Shown here: piece after piece, positions 8,429 to 14,710 of the stretch
Layout of the letters: every line of letters begins with the position of its first letter
Numbering within the stretch: the stretch's first letter is position 1
Origin: Nitrospira sp. ST-bin4
GTDB lineage: Bacteria; Nitrospirota; Nitrospiria; Nitrospirales; Nitrospiraceae
Direction: 5' to 3'
Assembly: GCA_002083565.1 (NCBI GenBank)
Contig: MSXM01000034.1
Location: 1-16,381 of the forward strand
Length of the DNA stretch: 16,381 nt
The notes under the pieces: model-generated
The model's input: only the letters and a program-made list of their open reading frames with translations
The model's database searches: none
Told to the model about the DNA's origin: nothing
Made by a program: the position numbers and the translations under genes

Positions 8429-8694
8429 GTCGCCACCTCGACAAACCGTCCTGCGTTCTTCATCCGCAGTTCACCGGAGATGAGTTTGGGCAGCAGCGTG
8501 TCGTGCAGAGAGACAAGCGGGCGGGACTCCTCTACCGCCCTTCCGGCCAAGGCAAAGAGCGACGCATTCACTTGATGAGAATTCAGGTCTATCTGATCGC
8601 CAGCCACCGCTTCAACCAGCTTTTTGAGGCTGTCCGAGGGACACCGCTTGGGAAATTCATACGCGAAGTATTTGGCGAGATATGCGGTAATCAT
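8425..8694 (-). CDS. Chimeric ORF: SNF2-type helicase N-terminus joined to HsdS C-terminus
   Basis: A short ORF made of two unrelated gene ends. From the ATG at 8692-8694 it reads MITAYLAKYFAYEF..RCPSDSL, then QIDLNSHQVNASLFAL. This matches the first ~50 residues of bacterial SNF2/DEAD-box helicases of the type 'TAYHAKYFAYELTKRCPSDS...AQVDLNPHQVDAALFAF', but stops before any ATP-binding motif. From about position 8535 it becomes ESRPLVSLHDTLLPKLISGE and on to the stop, the well-known last helix of type I restriction specificity subunits (LRDTLLPKLISGELRV). The specificity domains of HsdS are gone. An upstream in-frame GTG at 8731-8733 would add 13 residues that do not belong to the helicase family. 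The stop overlaps the RT start as GTGA, as an intact hsdS would have done. Probably a deletion scar whose translation may now serve only to lead ribosomes into the RT gene. Confidence 0.7.
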   Translation of the reverse strand: MITAYLAKYFAYEFPKRCPSDSLKKLVEAVAGDQIDLNSHQVNASLFALAGRAVEESRPLVSLHDTLLPKLISGELRMKNAGRFVEVAT

Positions 8695-8792
8695 GGGCCG
8701 CTGAAGAATACCCGTTTCCCTAACGGAAATCACCCTGTCGAATGGAGTCCCTACAATCTACTGACGAGAGTAGGAGCGCACGTCGGCATGGC

Positions 8793-8821
8793 TTGACTTT
8801 GTATTGGCCAATCCCTAGGCT
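8793..8821 (+). promoter_or_regulatory. Possible sigma70 promoter for the hydroxyacid dehydrogenase gene
   Basis: TTGACT (8793-8798) and TAGGCT (8816-8821) are separated by exactly 17 bp; the -35 box matches consensus at five of six bases, the -10 box at three. The spacer contains the perfect 10-bp palindrome ATTGGCCAAT (8803-8812). A start near 8828 would give a leader of about 60 nt. Confidence 0.4.
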
Positions 8822-8886
8822 CCGCCCTCATTCATGCCACAGGCAACCATGCGACTCCATGCCCGAATGGAATACAGGATCCCGCG

Positions 8887-9849
8887 ATGCCCTCGACGAT
8901 TTATGTGACTCGCTTACTGCCGGAACCAGTGATGGCCGCTCTGCGCGAACGCTATCGGCTGGTCTCCGAACCGACGGAAGGCCACATTCCCACGGATGAG
9001 GAGCTCCGGGCCGGATTTGCGCAGGCAGAGGCGGTCATCTGCACGCTTGCCGATCGCATTGATGCGGCTCTGCTCTCCAGCGCACCACATCTGAAAATCG
9101 TGGCCAACTACGCGGTGGGCTACAACAATATCGATCTTGCCGCCGCCCAGGCGCGTGGCATCGTCGTCACCAACACGCCCGATGTCCTCACTGCCGCCAC
9201 TGCCGATTTAACCTGGGCCTTGCTGTTCGCGGTCGCCCGGCGAGTGGTGGAAGGAGACCGTTGGGTGCGCACCGGCACATGGCCGGGCTGGGCGCCGACG
9301 CAAATGCTGGGGCACGATGTGTCAGATAAGACGCTCGGCATCATCGGCATGGGACGGATCGGCCAAGCCGTCGCGCAGCGAGCCCAGGGATTTCGCATGA
9401 CGGTGGTGTATGCGAGCCGCCGGCCGGTCACAGCCCCTGCTGGCGTTGCCTGGAACCGTCACTCACTCGATGAGGTACTCAGGCGATCGGATTTCCTGTC
9501 GCTCCATGTCCCGCTCACGGAGACGACCTCTCATCTGATCAGTTCCCGTGAGCTGAGCCTGATGAAGCCTACCGCCATTCTGCTCAATACATCTCGTGGT
9601 TCTGTGATCGACGAAGCAGCGCTCGTGTCAGCACTTCAACGTGGAACAATTGCGGGAGCAGGCCTGGATGTTTACGAGCATGAGCCTGCGATTCACCCTG
9701 AACTGGTAGCGATGCACAATGTCGTGCTCCTGCCACATCTTGGCTCGGCAACGCAGGAGACCCGCATTCGGATGGGGCACGTCTGCCTCGACAATATTGC
9801 AGCAGTGCTAGGTGGAAGAGCGGCGCCGAATCAGGTTCGATCCGGCTAG
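8887..9849 (+). CDS. D-2-hydroxyacid dehydrogenase (glyoxylate/hydroxypyruvate reductase type)
   Basis: A 320-residue cytosolic NAD(P)H-dependent enzyme that interconverts a 2-oxoacid and a D-2-hydroxyacid, most likely glyoxylate/glycolate or hydroxypyruvate/glycerate. Seen: substrate loop NYAVGYNNID (74-83), dinucleotide-binding GMGRIG (154-159), catalytic Arg237 in NTSRG, Glu266 in DVYEHEP and His284 in PHLGSAT, i.e. the full Arg-Glu-His triad. Length is normal for GyaR/GhrB-type enzymes; there is no ACT domain, so it is not a classical SerA. The base after the nucleotide motif is in YASRRP (175-180), which in this family tends to favour NADPH, but this is weak. The ATG has AGGA seven bases upstream. 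Its stop codon shares the CTAG tetranucleotide with the stop of the convergent TPR gene. It adjoins the defence islet on the opposite strand. Confidence 0.9.
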   Translation: MPSTIYVTRLLPEPVMAALRERYRLVSEPTEGHIPTDEELRAGFAQAEAVICTLADRIDAALLSSAPHLKIVANYAVGYNNIDLAAAQARGIVVTNTPDVLTAATADLTWALLFAVARRVVEGDRWVRTGTWPGWAPTQMLGHDVSDKTLGIIGMGRIGQAVAQRAQGFRMTVVYASRRPVTAPAGVAWNRHSLDEVLRRSDFLSLHVPLTETTSHLISSRELSLMKPTAILLNTSRGSVIDEAALVSALQRGTIAGAGLDVYEHEPAIHPELVAMHNVVLLPHLGSATQETRIRMGHVCLDNIAAVLGGRAAPNQVRSG

Positions 9850-11762
9850 CTCGCAAGACGGAACGAGGCGGTTCGGGACTGGCTCCGACTCTTGATTGCC
9901 GCAAGCCTTGTCGGCACATCGTGAAAGGAAGGAATGGACTGAAACGTCACCGTCGCCTTTGTCCACTCCTCCGCGGCCTCATAGAGCAGCCCTAATTCAT
10001 AACGAAGAGCTTGGCCTTTCGCCCCTTGAGCGCGAGAGTCTGACAGTACTGATTCTAGCCCTTGGATTGCCTGGAGGACATGGCCTTCCTCCTTGTAACA
10101 CAGCGCCAGCATCAGGTGAGAATCGAGACAGAATGTGTCCCCTGTCCGTGCGATCTCGAATTCTTCCCTCGCCTCCGGGTAGAGCGCCATATTCTTATAC
10201 GCGACACCCAAAGTGAAATGTGCTTCATAATCGGGCATCGGAGTTGCCGGGAGCGTCGATACGACGGCAATAGGTTGTTGACCATCTGCGTTCTTTCCAG
10301 CCGTCACGTGCTCCGCCTCGAGCTGTCGAGCCTCCGCACCCTGAGTACCGTCGCCGTCCACCTCGGCATTCATCTGCACTGAAGCAGCATCCGTTGAAGG
10401 CGGATGTACAAACACACTCGTCGCATCCGGCTCAGCCCCTTCCAATGAAAAATTTAGTGTTTGCTCGGGCTGAGGTTGTGAGTGCACCGGCCTGAAATCA
10501 TCTGGTTCCGCGCCTTCAATCGAAAATGCGCTTGATCCACTTGATGCAGATTCCTGCGCCGACGATTCGGCTGCAGCGATAGACGTTCCATTCATTTTTG
10601 CCGCCAGGGAAGCGACCAATTCCGGATCCGGACTGAGCAACCGGACTTTTTCAAATAGCTCTTCATGCAAACCTTCCATGCCAGGCTCAGGATGCACCAG
10701 TAACAGTTCGACGGCTCTGGCATATTGCTGAGCAGCCGCGGCATGGTTATTTTGCCGCTCGCACAACTCTCCATTCAGCTCCAGCAGCGGCACGGAGTCC
10801 GGTTGTGCCGACAGGAATTCTTTGATCAAGGTTTCGGCAAGAGGAAGATCTTGCGCGCGCAGAGCCTCTCCGGCCAAAAATCGGTACTCGCCCAACGCCA
10901 CCTGGAGATCACCTCGCTGTAAATGAAGTCGTGCGAGCAATTGACAGACTTGAGGGTTACCTGGTTCTCTGGAAAGTATTTGGTTTAAAATCGCTTCTGC
11001 CCCGGCATACTGTTTCTCCTCCATCCTCCGTATGGCTTCGTCGAGAGGACCGAGTGGCGGTGATGATGTGGTTTTTGCGGAATCGGCAGTCCCAGGCTTC
11101 ACAGCCTTGATCGAAATCGTTCCTCCTTTCTTCACGCCCTCAACAAACTGTGCCGCTTCATTGTTCTTCGGATCGATTCTGAGCACGGAAAGATAGGCAT
11201 CCTTCGCCTCCTCATGACGACCCTGCATCGAACGTTCACGGCCCAGCTGAAGATATACCTCCGTGGCTTCATCCTGCCGGTTGTCCTGGAGGCAGAGTTC
11301 GGCAATGCGCTGCTGCGCGCTCAAATTAGAGGGGTCAAGACTGACGATTTTCTGGTAGAGCACCAGCGCATCTTTCGGTTTGCGCTCCTTAATCAACTGC
11401 TTAGCCAGCGTAAGATAGTCCTGCACGGCATTGCTGACGAGACCACGCTCTCCGTTGAGATCCCCAAGATGGCGATAGACTTCGTACTTGGTCGGATCGC
11501 ACTTGAGCACCTTCTTGTAGGTCGCGATAGCCTTGACAGTGGCTCCTTCTGCCTTGAAGAGTTTCGCAGCCTGAAAAAATGCGGCGCTCGCTTCTGATAC
11601 CGCATTTCGTTTCAAATACAAATCCCCTATGGAATTAGGGATACTGCCGTCAGTGGGAGCTTCCGCTGCCAGCTTTTTCCATTCGGCGATAGCCTCCGTA
11701 ATCTGGCCTTTTGAAGCCAGCAGCTGAGCCTGCTGAAGTATCTTGCTACGATCCAGAGGCAA
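9846..11762 (-). CDS. Tetratricopeptide-repeat protein with acidic linker
   Basis: A TPR scaffold of 638 residues from the preferred TTG start. Helical pairs with the TPR pattern (A..Y...L..DP.N..A...L) fill residues about 5-215, for example TYKKVLKCDPTKYEVYRHLG and LYQKIVSLDPSNLSAQQRIA. A further block spans about 240-390. Then a disordered Ser/Pro/Glu-rich linker (about 395-510) holds two copies of FS(I/L)EGAEPD. A last TPR block (510-615) begins DYEAHFTLGVAYKNMALYPE, a form common in large TPR proteins of deltaproteobacteria and their relatives. No signal peptide, membrane helix or catalytic motif is seen, so it is probably a cytosolic protein-interaction scaffold. I chose TTG at 11760-11762 because GGGGGA lies six bases upstream. 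An in-frame TTG at 11805-11807 has no ribosome site and would add 15 residues. The partner is unknown. Confidence 0.8.
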   Translation of the reverse strand: MPLDRSKILQQAQLLASKGQITEAIAEWKKLAAEAPTDGSIPNSIGDLYLKRNAVSEASAAFFQAAKLFKAEGATVKAIATYKKVLKCDPTKYEVYRHLGDLNGERGLVSNAVQDYLTLAKQLIKERKPKDALVLYQKIVSLDPSNLSAQQRIAELCLQDNRQDEATEVYLQLGRERSMQGRHEEAKDAYLSVLRIDPKNNEAAQFVEGVKKGGTISIKAVKPGTADSAKTTSSPPLGPLDEAIRRMEEKQYAGAEAILNQILSREPGNPQVCQLLARLHLQRGDLQVALGEYRFLAGEALRAQDLPLAETLIKEFLSAQPDSVPLLELNGELCERQNNHAAAAQQYARAVELLLVHPEPGMEGLHEELFEKVRLLSPDPELVASLAAKMNGTSIAAAESSAQESASSGSSAFSIEGAEPDDFRPVHSQPQPEQTLNFSLEGAEPDATSVFVHPPSTDAASVQMNAEVDGDGTQGAEARQLEAEHVTAGKNADGQQPIAVVSTLPATPMPDYEAHFTLGVAYKNMALYPEAREEFEIARTGDTFCLDSHLMLALCYKEEGHVLQAIQGLESVLSDSRAQGAKGQALRYELGLLYEAAEEWTKATVTFQSIPSFHDVPTRLAAIKSRSQSRTASFRLAS

Positions 11763-11768
11763 GACAAG

Positions 11769-11774
11769 TCCCCC
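11769..11774 (-). promoter_or_regulatory. Ribosome binding site that sets the TPR gene start
   Basis: GGGGGA on the minus strand, six bases before the TTG at 11760-11762. It is the only strong purine tract near the 5' end of this gene, and it favours this TTG over the one 45 bases further upstream. Confidence 0.55.
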
Positions 11775-11860
11775 TTCCCAAGAATAGGCAAACGCTAACA
11801 GTATCAAGAGGTTTTGTCGAGAAAATGGAGGAATCAGGCGGCAGATCTGCTATGAGAACA

Positions 11861-11897
11861 GAATGGGCCTGTCCGCTCAGAAAAGACAGGCCCATTC
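11861..11897 (-). terminator. Hairpin terminator downstream of the cold-shock gene
   Basis: A perfect 13-bp inverted repeat, GAATGGGCCTGTC (11861-11873) and GACAGGCCCATTC (11885-11897), with an 11-base loop. It begins 24 bp past the stop of the cold-shock gene. The tract after the stem on the minus strand (TGTTCTC) is only weakly T-rich, so it may act as an intrinsic terminator of moderate strength or protect the 3' end of the short mRNA. It also separates this gene from the TPR gene downstream. Confidence 0.65.
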
Positions 11898-11921
11898 GTC
11901 AGGAGGCACTCTGGTGCCTGT

Positions 11922-12140
11922 TTATGAGGCGGCGATGGCTGATTTCAATACATTGGCCGCTTGAGGCCCTTTCGCTCCCTGCACAATTTCAAACTCAACA
12001 TTTTCGCCTTCTTTTAAAGTCTTAAACCCATCCCCCTGTAAAGCAGAATAGTGGACAAAGACATCTTCGCCGCTATCAAGCCGGATAAACCCAAACCCTT
12101 TCCGATCGTTGAACCACTTCACTGTTCCCTTTGTCTTCAC
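11922..12140 (-). CDS. csp: Cold-shock protein, CspA family
   Basis: A 72-residue single-domain cold-shock protein that binds single-stranded RNA and DNA and melts mRNA structure. It has the family opening GTVKWFNDRKGFGFI (residues 5-19) containing RNP1 (KGFGFI) and the RNP2 strand DVFVHYSAL (26-34). GPQAANV (58-64) lies near the end, as in CspA/CspD proteins. Length is typical. The start is GTG with a near-perfect Shine-Dalgarno AGGAGG about six bases upstream, fitting a highly expressed protein. The leader, if the promoter at 12309-12337 is real, is about 160 nt, similar to the long leaders through which other csp mRNAs respond to cold. A strong hairpin follows the gene, so it is probably monocistronic. 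Confidence 0.95.
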   Translation of the reverse strand: MKTKGTVKWFNDRKGFGFIRLDSGEDVFVHYSALQGDGFKTLKEGENVEFEIVQGAKGPQAANVLKSAIAAS

Positions 12141-12302
12141 AACACTCCTCCTTTCCTAATGGCCATGGGCAACGAGCCCCCTAGCCACGAAACCGCGGTT
12201 GAGACACGACTGGGTAATAGAAGTCGAACCTGGCGGGTAGAATCGACGGGCACCTGCACAAGTGTTGCATCGCTCACGGGACCCATCATGTGGAGGAAAA
12301 CC
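12141..12302 (-). promoter_or_regulatory. Probable long 5' leader of the cold-shock mRNA
   Basis: About 160 bases between the inferred transcription start and the GTG start codon, with no supportable ORF of its own. Long structured leaders are characteristic of cspA-type genes, where they change fold with temperature. I could not identify a conserved cold-box by eye, so the call rests on length and on the promoter position. Confidence 0.4.
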
Positions 12303-12308
12303 GCGCTG

Positions 12309-12337
12309 CATGTACCATAGCGCTCATACACTGTCAA
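12309..12337 (-). promoter_or_regulatory. Probable sigma70 promoter of the cold-shock gene
   Basis: On the minus strand a perfect -35 box TTGACA (12332-12337) is followed after exactly 17 bp by TACATG (12309-12314), a poor -10 box. It diverges from the lptF promoter, whose -35 box starts 35 bp away. Confidence 0.5.
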
Positions 12338-12371
12338 GCGATTCTTTTACAAACAAGATTCATGCGCGAGG

Positions 12372-12400
12372 TTTACAAGCAGGCGGGACTCCCCTATAGT
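12372..12400 (+). promoter_or_regulatory. Probable sigma70 promoter of lptFG
   Basis: TTTACA (12372-12377) and TATAGT (12395-12400) are separated by 17 bp; each matches consensus at five of six bases. Transcription would start near 12407. This rules out the GTG at 12399 as start of lptF and supports the GTG at 12429. Confidence 0.65.
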
Positions 12401-12428
12401 GTTCGTGTCACCGCCACCTAAGAGCCCT

Positions 12429-13520
12429 GTGATCCTACGAACTCTGCTTGATCGCTACATTTTCACCGAACTGCTCTCCCCGTTCGGTCTGAGTCTTGGT
12501 GCGCTCTGTTTCGTCATGCTGACGAGAGAATTGCTGCGTCTCGTCGAATTACTGGTGTCCAAAGGCGTCGGCTTATGGTCGGTCTTGAAGGTCATCGCCA
12601 TGCTGTTGCCATCCGGCTTGGTATTGACCCTTCCAATCGCCGGACTCATCGCATCCATTACCGCCTTCGGCCGTTTATCCTACGATAAGGAACTCGTGGC
12701 GATGCGGGCTGCAGGGCTAAGTCTCTTCCGCCTGTCTCAACCGGTCTTCCTCTTCGCCCTGACAGTCTTCGGTCTCACACTAGTCCTCTCCCAGTGGGGA
12801 CAACCTTGGAGCTCATTAAATCTTAAGAAGGTTGCGCTTAATTTGCTCAAGGATCAGCTTGTTCTCGCGCTGGAGCGCGGTACCTTTAACGAACCGATTC
12901 CGCACATGGTGATTTATGTTCCCGATGCCGTCGACGGCCGGTCCACGAAAGGCATTTTTGTATCGGATGAGCGGACCGCCAAGGAACCGCGCATCATTGT
13001 GGCGGAGGACTATCAGGTGTTCATGGATCAGGCGAACAACCAGGTTGCCCTGCGCCTTGTCAATGGCGTCATCCATACCCGTCCGGATCAGGTCGATCAA
13101 TACCGTCTCGTGTCCTTTGCGAGCTACGAGATCAAATTGAGCTTGAGCCAGAGCAGCTACGCAGCCGCCGAAGAGCGCCCGACCTACGACCAGATTATGG
13201 CGATGATCCGGCAAGGCGGGGAGAAGGACTCAACCGGCCTGCGTCGCTTGATGGAGTACTACAAAGATCTCGCCTTTCCAACCGCTTCACTGGTGTTTTG
13301 CCTTTTGGGCGTGCCTGTTGGGATTGTCTCCAAACGGTCGGGTCGGGTCGGCGGATTCGCCGTCGGCGTCTTGATCATCATTGTGTTCTATGTCTTGAAT
13401 GTCGCCTGTGATTTTCTGGTGACGACCATGCTCATTAGCCCCTTCGTCGGAGCCTGGATGCCCAACATCGTCTTCATTGTTGCAACGATCATCCTCTTCA
13501 TGAAAATGAGCCGCCAATAG
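12429..13520 (+). CDS. lptF: LPS export ABC transporter permease LptF
   Basis: Inner-membrane permease of the LptB2FGC complex that extracts lipopolysaccharide and hands it to the periplasmic Lpt bridge. From the GTG at 12429 it has 363 residues, starting MILRTLLDRYIFTELLSPF, the usual opening of YjgP/YjgQ proteins. Three membrane helices lie at about 14-40, 53-80 and 102-123. A periplasmic beta-jellyroll region follows (about 130-255), then three more helices, beginning with LAFPTASLVFCLLGVPVGIV and ending in MPNIVFIVATIILF. A longer reading from GTG 12399 would add 10 residues but starts inside the predicted promoter. lptG begins 4 bp after the stop. The LptB, LptC and LptA genes are not in the window. 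Confidence 0.92.
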   Translation: MILRTLLDRYIFTELLSPFGLSLGALCFVMLTRELLRLVELLVSKGVGLWSVLKVIAMLLPSGLVLTLPIAGLIASITAFGRLSYDKELVAMRAAGLSLFRLSQPVFLFALTVFGLTLVLSQWGQPWSSLNLKKVALNLLKDQLVLALERGTFNEPIPHMVIYVPDAVDGRSTKGIFVSDERTAKEPRIIVAEDYQVFMDQANNQVALRLVNGVIHTRPDQVDQYRLVSFASYEIKLSLSQSSYAAAEERPTYDQIMAMIRQGGEKDSTGLRRLMEYYKDLAFPTASLVFCLLGVPVGIVSKRSGRVGGFAVGVLIIIVFYVLNVACDFLVTTMLISPFVGAWMPNIVFIVATIILFMKMSRQ

Positions 13521-13524
13521 CCGT

Positions 13525-14616
13525 ATGACCATTCTCTTCCGCTATATCCTTCGTGAATACGCCAAGATCTTTCTGATGTGCTTTGCCGGCTTGGTCACCA
13601 TTTACATGGTGATCGATTTTTTCGAAAAAGTCCGACGGCTTCTTCGCTACGATTCTGGCGTGCTTCCGATGCTCGCCTACTTCGCGCTCAAAATTCCTGC
13701 CATCTCATTTCAAGTCGTGCCGTTCGCTGTCTTAGTGGCCACGCTCCTGACCCTTGGGTTGCTCGCTCGCAGCAATGAAATCACCGCCCTCCGTAGCTGC
13801 GGCATCAGCCTGCTCTGGGTCACCTCACCGTTTCTCTTATTTGCCGGCGGGCTCGCTGTGGTACTCCTGGCATTCAGCTCGGCGATCATTCCACTCGCAT
13901 CGGAAAAGGCTGAAGAGATCCGACTCATCCAGATCGAAAAAAAGCCGATTCCATTGACTGTCCAAGCTCCTCAGCCATGGGCCCGCATCGACGCAGATGC
14001 TCTCATGCGCGTCAGCACGATTGACGTCGGGGGAAAAACGCTTCGCGGCGTGCGTCTGTTCTATTTTGACCAGGCTTTTCACCTTAACCGAGTCATCGAG
14101 GCCGCAGAAGCGCAGTATGCGGCCTCCGGTTGGGTGCTGCTGAATGGGAATCGCCGGGAGTTTGCGCCTGACCACACCGTAGACCTGACCCTCTTTACCG
14201 ACCAGCCGGCGGACATTCCACTGATCCCGGACGACTTCTCCACATCACTGGCCGGCAATTCTGAAACAATGACGTTTCGAGAAATCCGAAACTACCTGGG
14301 ACGGTTTCAACACAAAGAGGTGTCCTTCTCCAGGCTACTGACTGATTACTACGGCCGGATCGCGTTTCCATTCGTGACGATCATCATGGTCCTGGTCGGT
14401 ATTGCGCTGGGTTTACGGCGGAGCGGGGTACGCGGAGGAAGCATGGCCATGGGGATCGGGCAGGCGTTCATCGTCGGATTCTGCTACTGGACGACTCATT
14501 CCATCGCGATTGCGCTGGGCCGTGGAGGAGCGTTGACGCCCATGCTTGCCGGCTGGATGGCCAATATCCTCTTTGCCAGCTTTGGGCTCTACCTCTTGCT
14601 TAAAGTCCGACATTGA
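13525..14616 (+). CDS. lptG: LPS export ABC transporter permease LptG
   Basis: Partner permease of LptF in the same complex. It has 363 residues starting MTILFRYILREYAKIFLMCF. Membrane helices lie at about 15-33, 50-78 and 98-120, a periplasmic domain spans roughly 125-265, and three C-terminal helices include FPFVTIIMVLVGIALGLRR and the last one ending YLLLKVRH. The LGLRRSGVRGG segment between helices 4 and 5 is the family's conserved basic loop. Assignment as LptG rather than LptF rests on its order (second, as in E. coli). The ATG lies 4 bp after the lptF stop without a clear ribosome site of its own, so translation is probably coupled. Confidence 0.9.
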   Translation: MTILFRYILREYAKIFLMCFAGLVTIYMVIDFFEKVRRLLRYDSGVLPMLAYFALKIPAISFQVVPFAVLVATLLTLGLLARSNEITALRSCGISLLWVTSPFLLFAGGLAVVLLAFSSAIIPLASEKAEEIRLIQIEKKPIPLTVQAPQPWARIDADALMRVSTIDVGGKTLRGVRLFYFDQAFHLNRVIEAAEAQYAASGWVLLNGNRREFAPDHTVDLTLFTDQPADIPLIPDDFSTSLAGNSETMTFREIRNYLGRFQHKEVSFSRLLTDYYGRIAFPFVTIIMVLVGIALGLRRSGVRGGSMAMGIGQAFIVGFCYWTTHSIAIALGRGGALTPMLAGWMANILFASFGLYLLLKVRH

Positions 14617-14645
14617 AAAACCTCCCGAAAACCCCCAATCACCAG

Positions 14646-14674
14646 TTGACTGCTTTCGCTTCTTCCGGTAAGTA
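14646..14674 (+). promoter_or_regulatory. Weak candidate promoter before the ketosynthase gene
   Basis: TTGACT (14646-14651), a good -35 box, is followed after 17 bp by TAAGTA (14669-14674), which matches -10 consensus at only two positions. No terminator is visible between lptG and the ketosynthase gene, so read-through from the lptF promoter is equally possible. Confidence 0.25.
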
Positions 14675-14710
14675 AAGAGAGCCCCTGAGCTGTACCAAGG
14701 AGACTACGGC

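Noticed and set aside
6875..8733. Retron or group II intron interpretation of the reverse transcriptase
   Set aside because: No maturase or HNH endonuclease domain follows the RT, and no intron-like or msr/msd-like structure flanks it; genes overlap directly on both sides, leaving no room for an adjacent noncoding RNA.
12195..12245. tRNA-like GGTTCGA segment on the minus strand
   Set aside because: No paired T-stem, acceptor stem or anticodon arm can be formed around it.
12137..12337. 66-codon minus-strand ORF upstream of the cold-shock gene
   Set aside because: It overlaps the likely promoter and leader and has no recognisable domain; it is better explained as untranslated leader.
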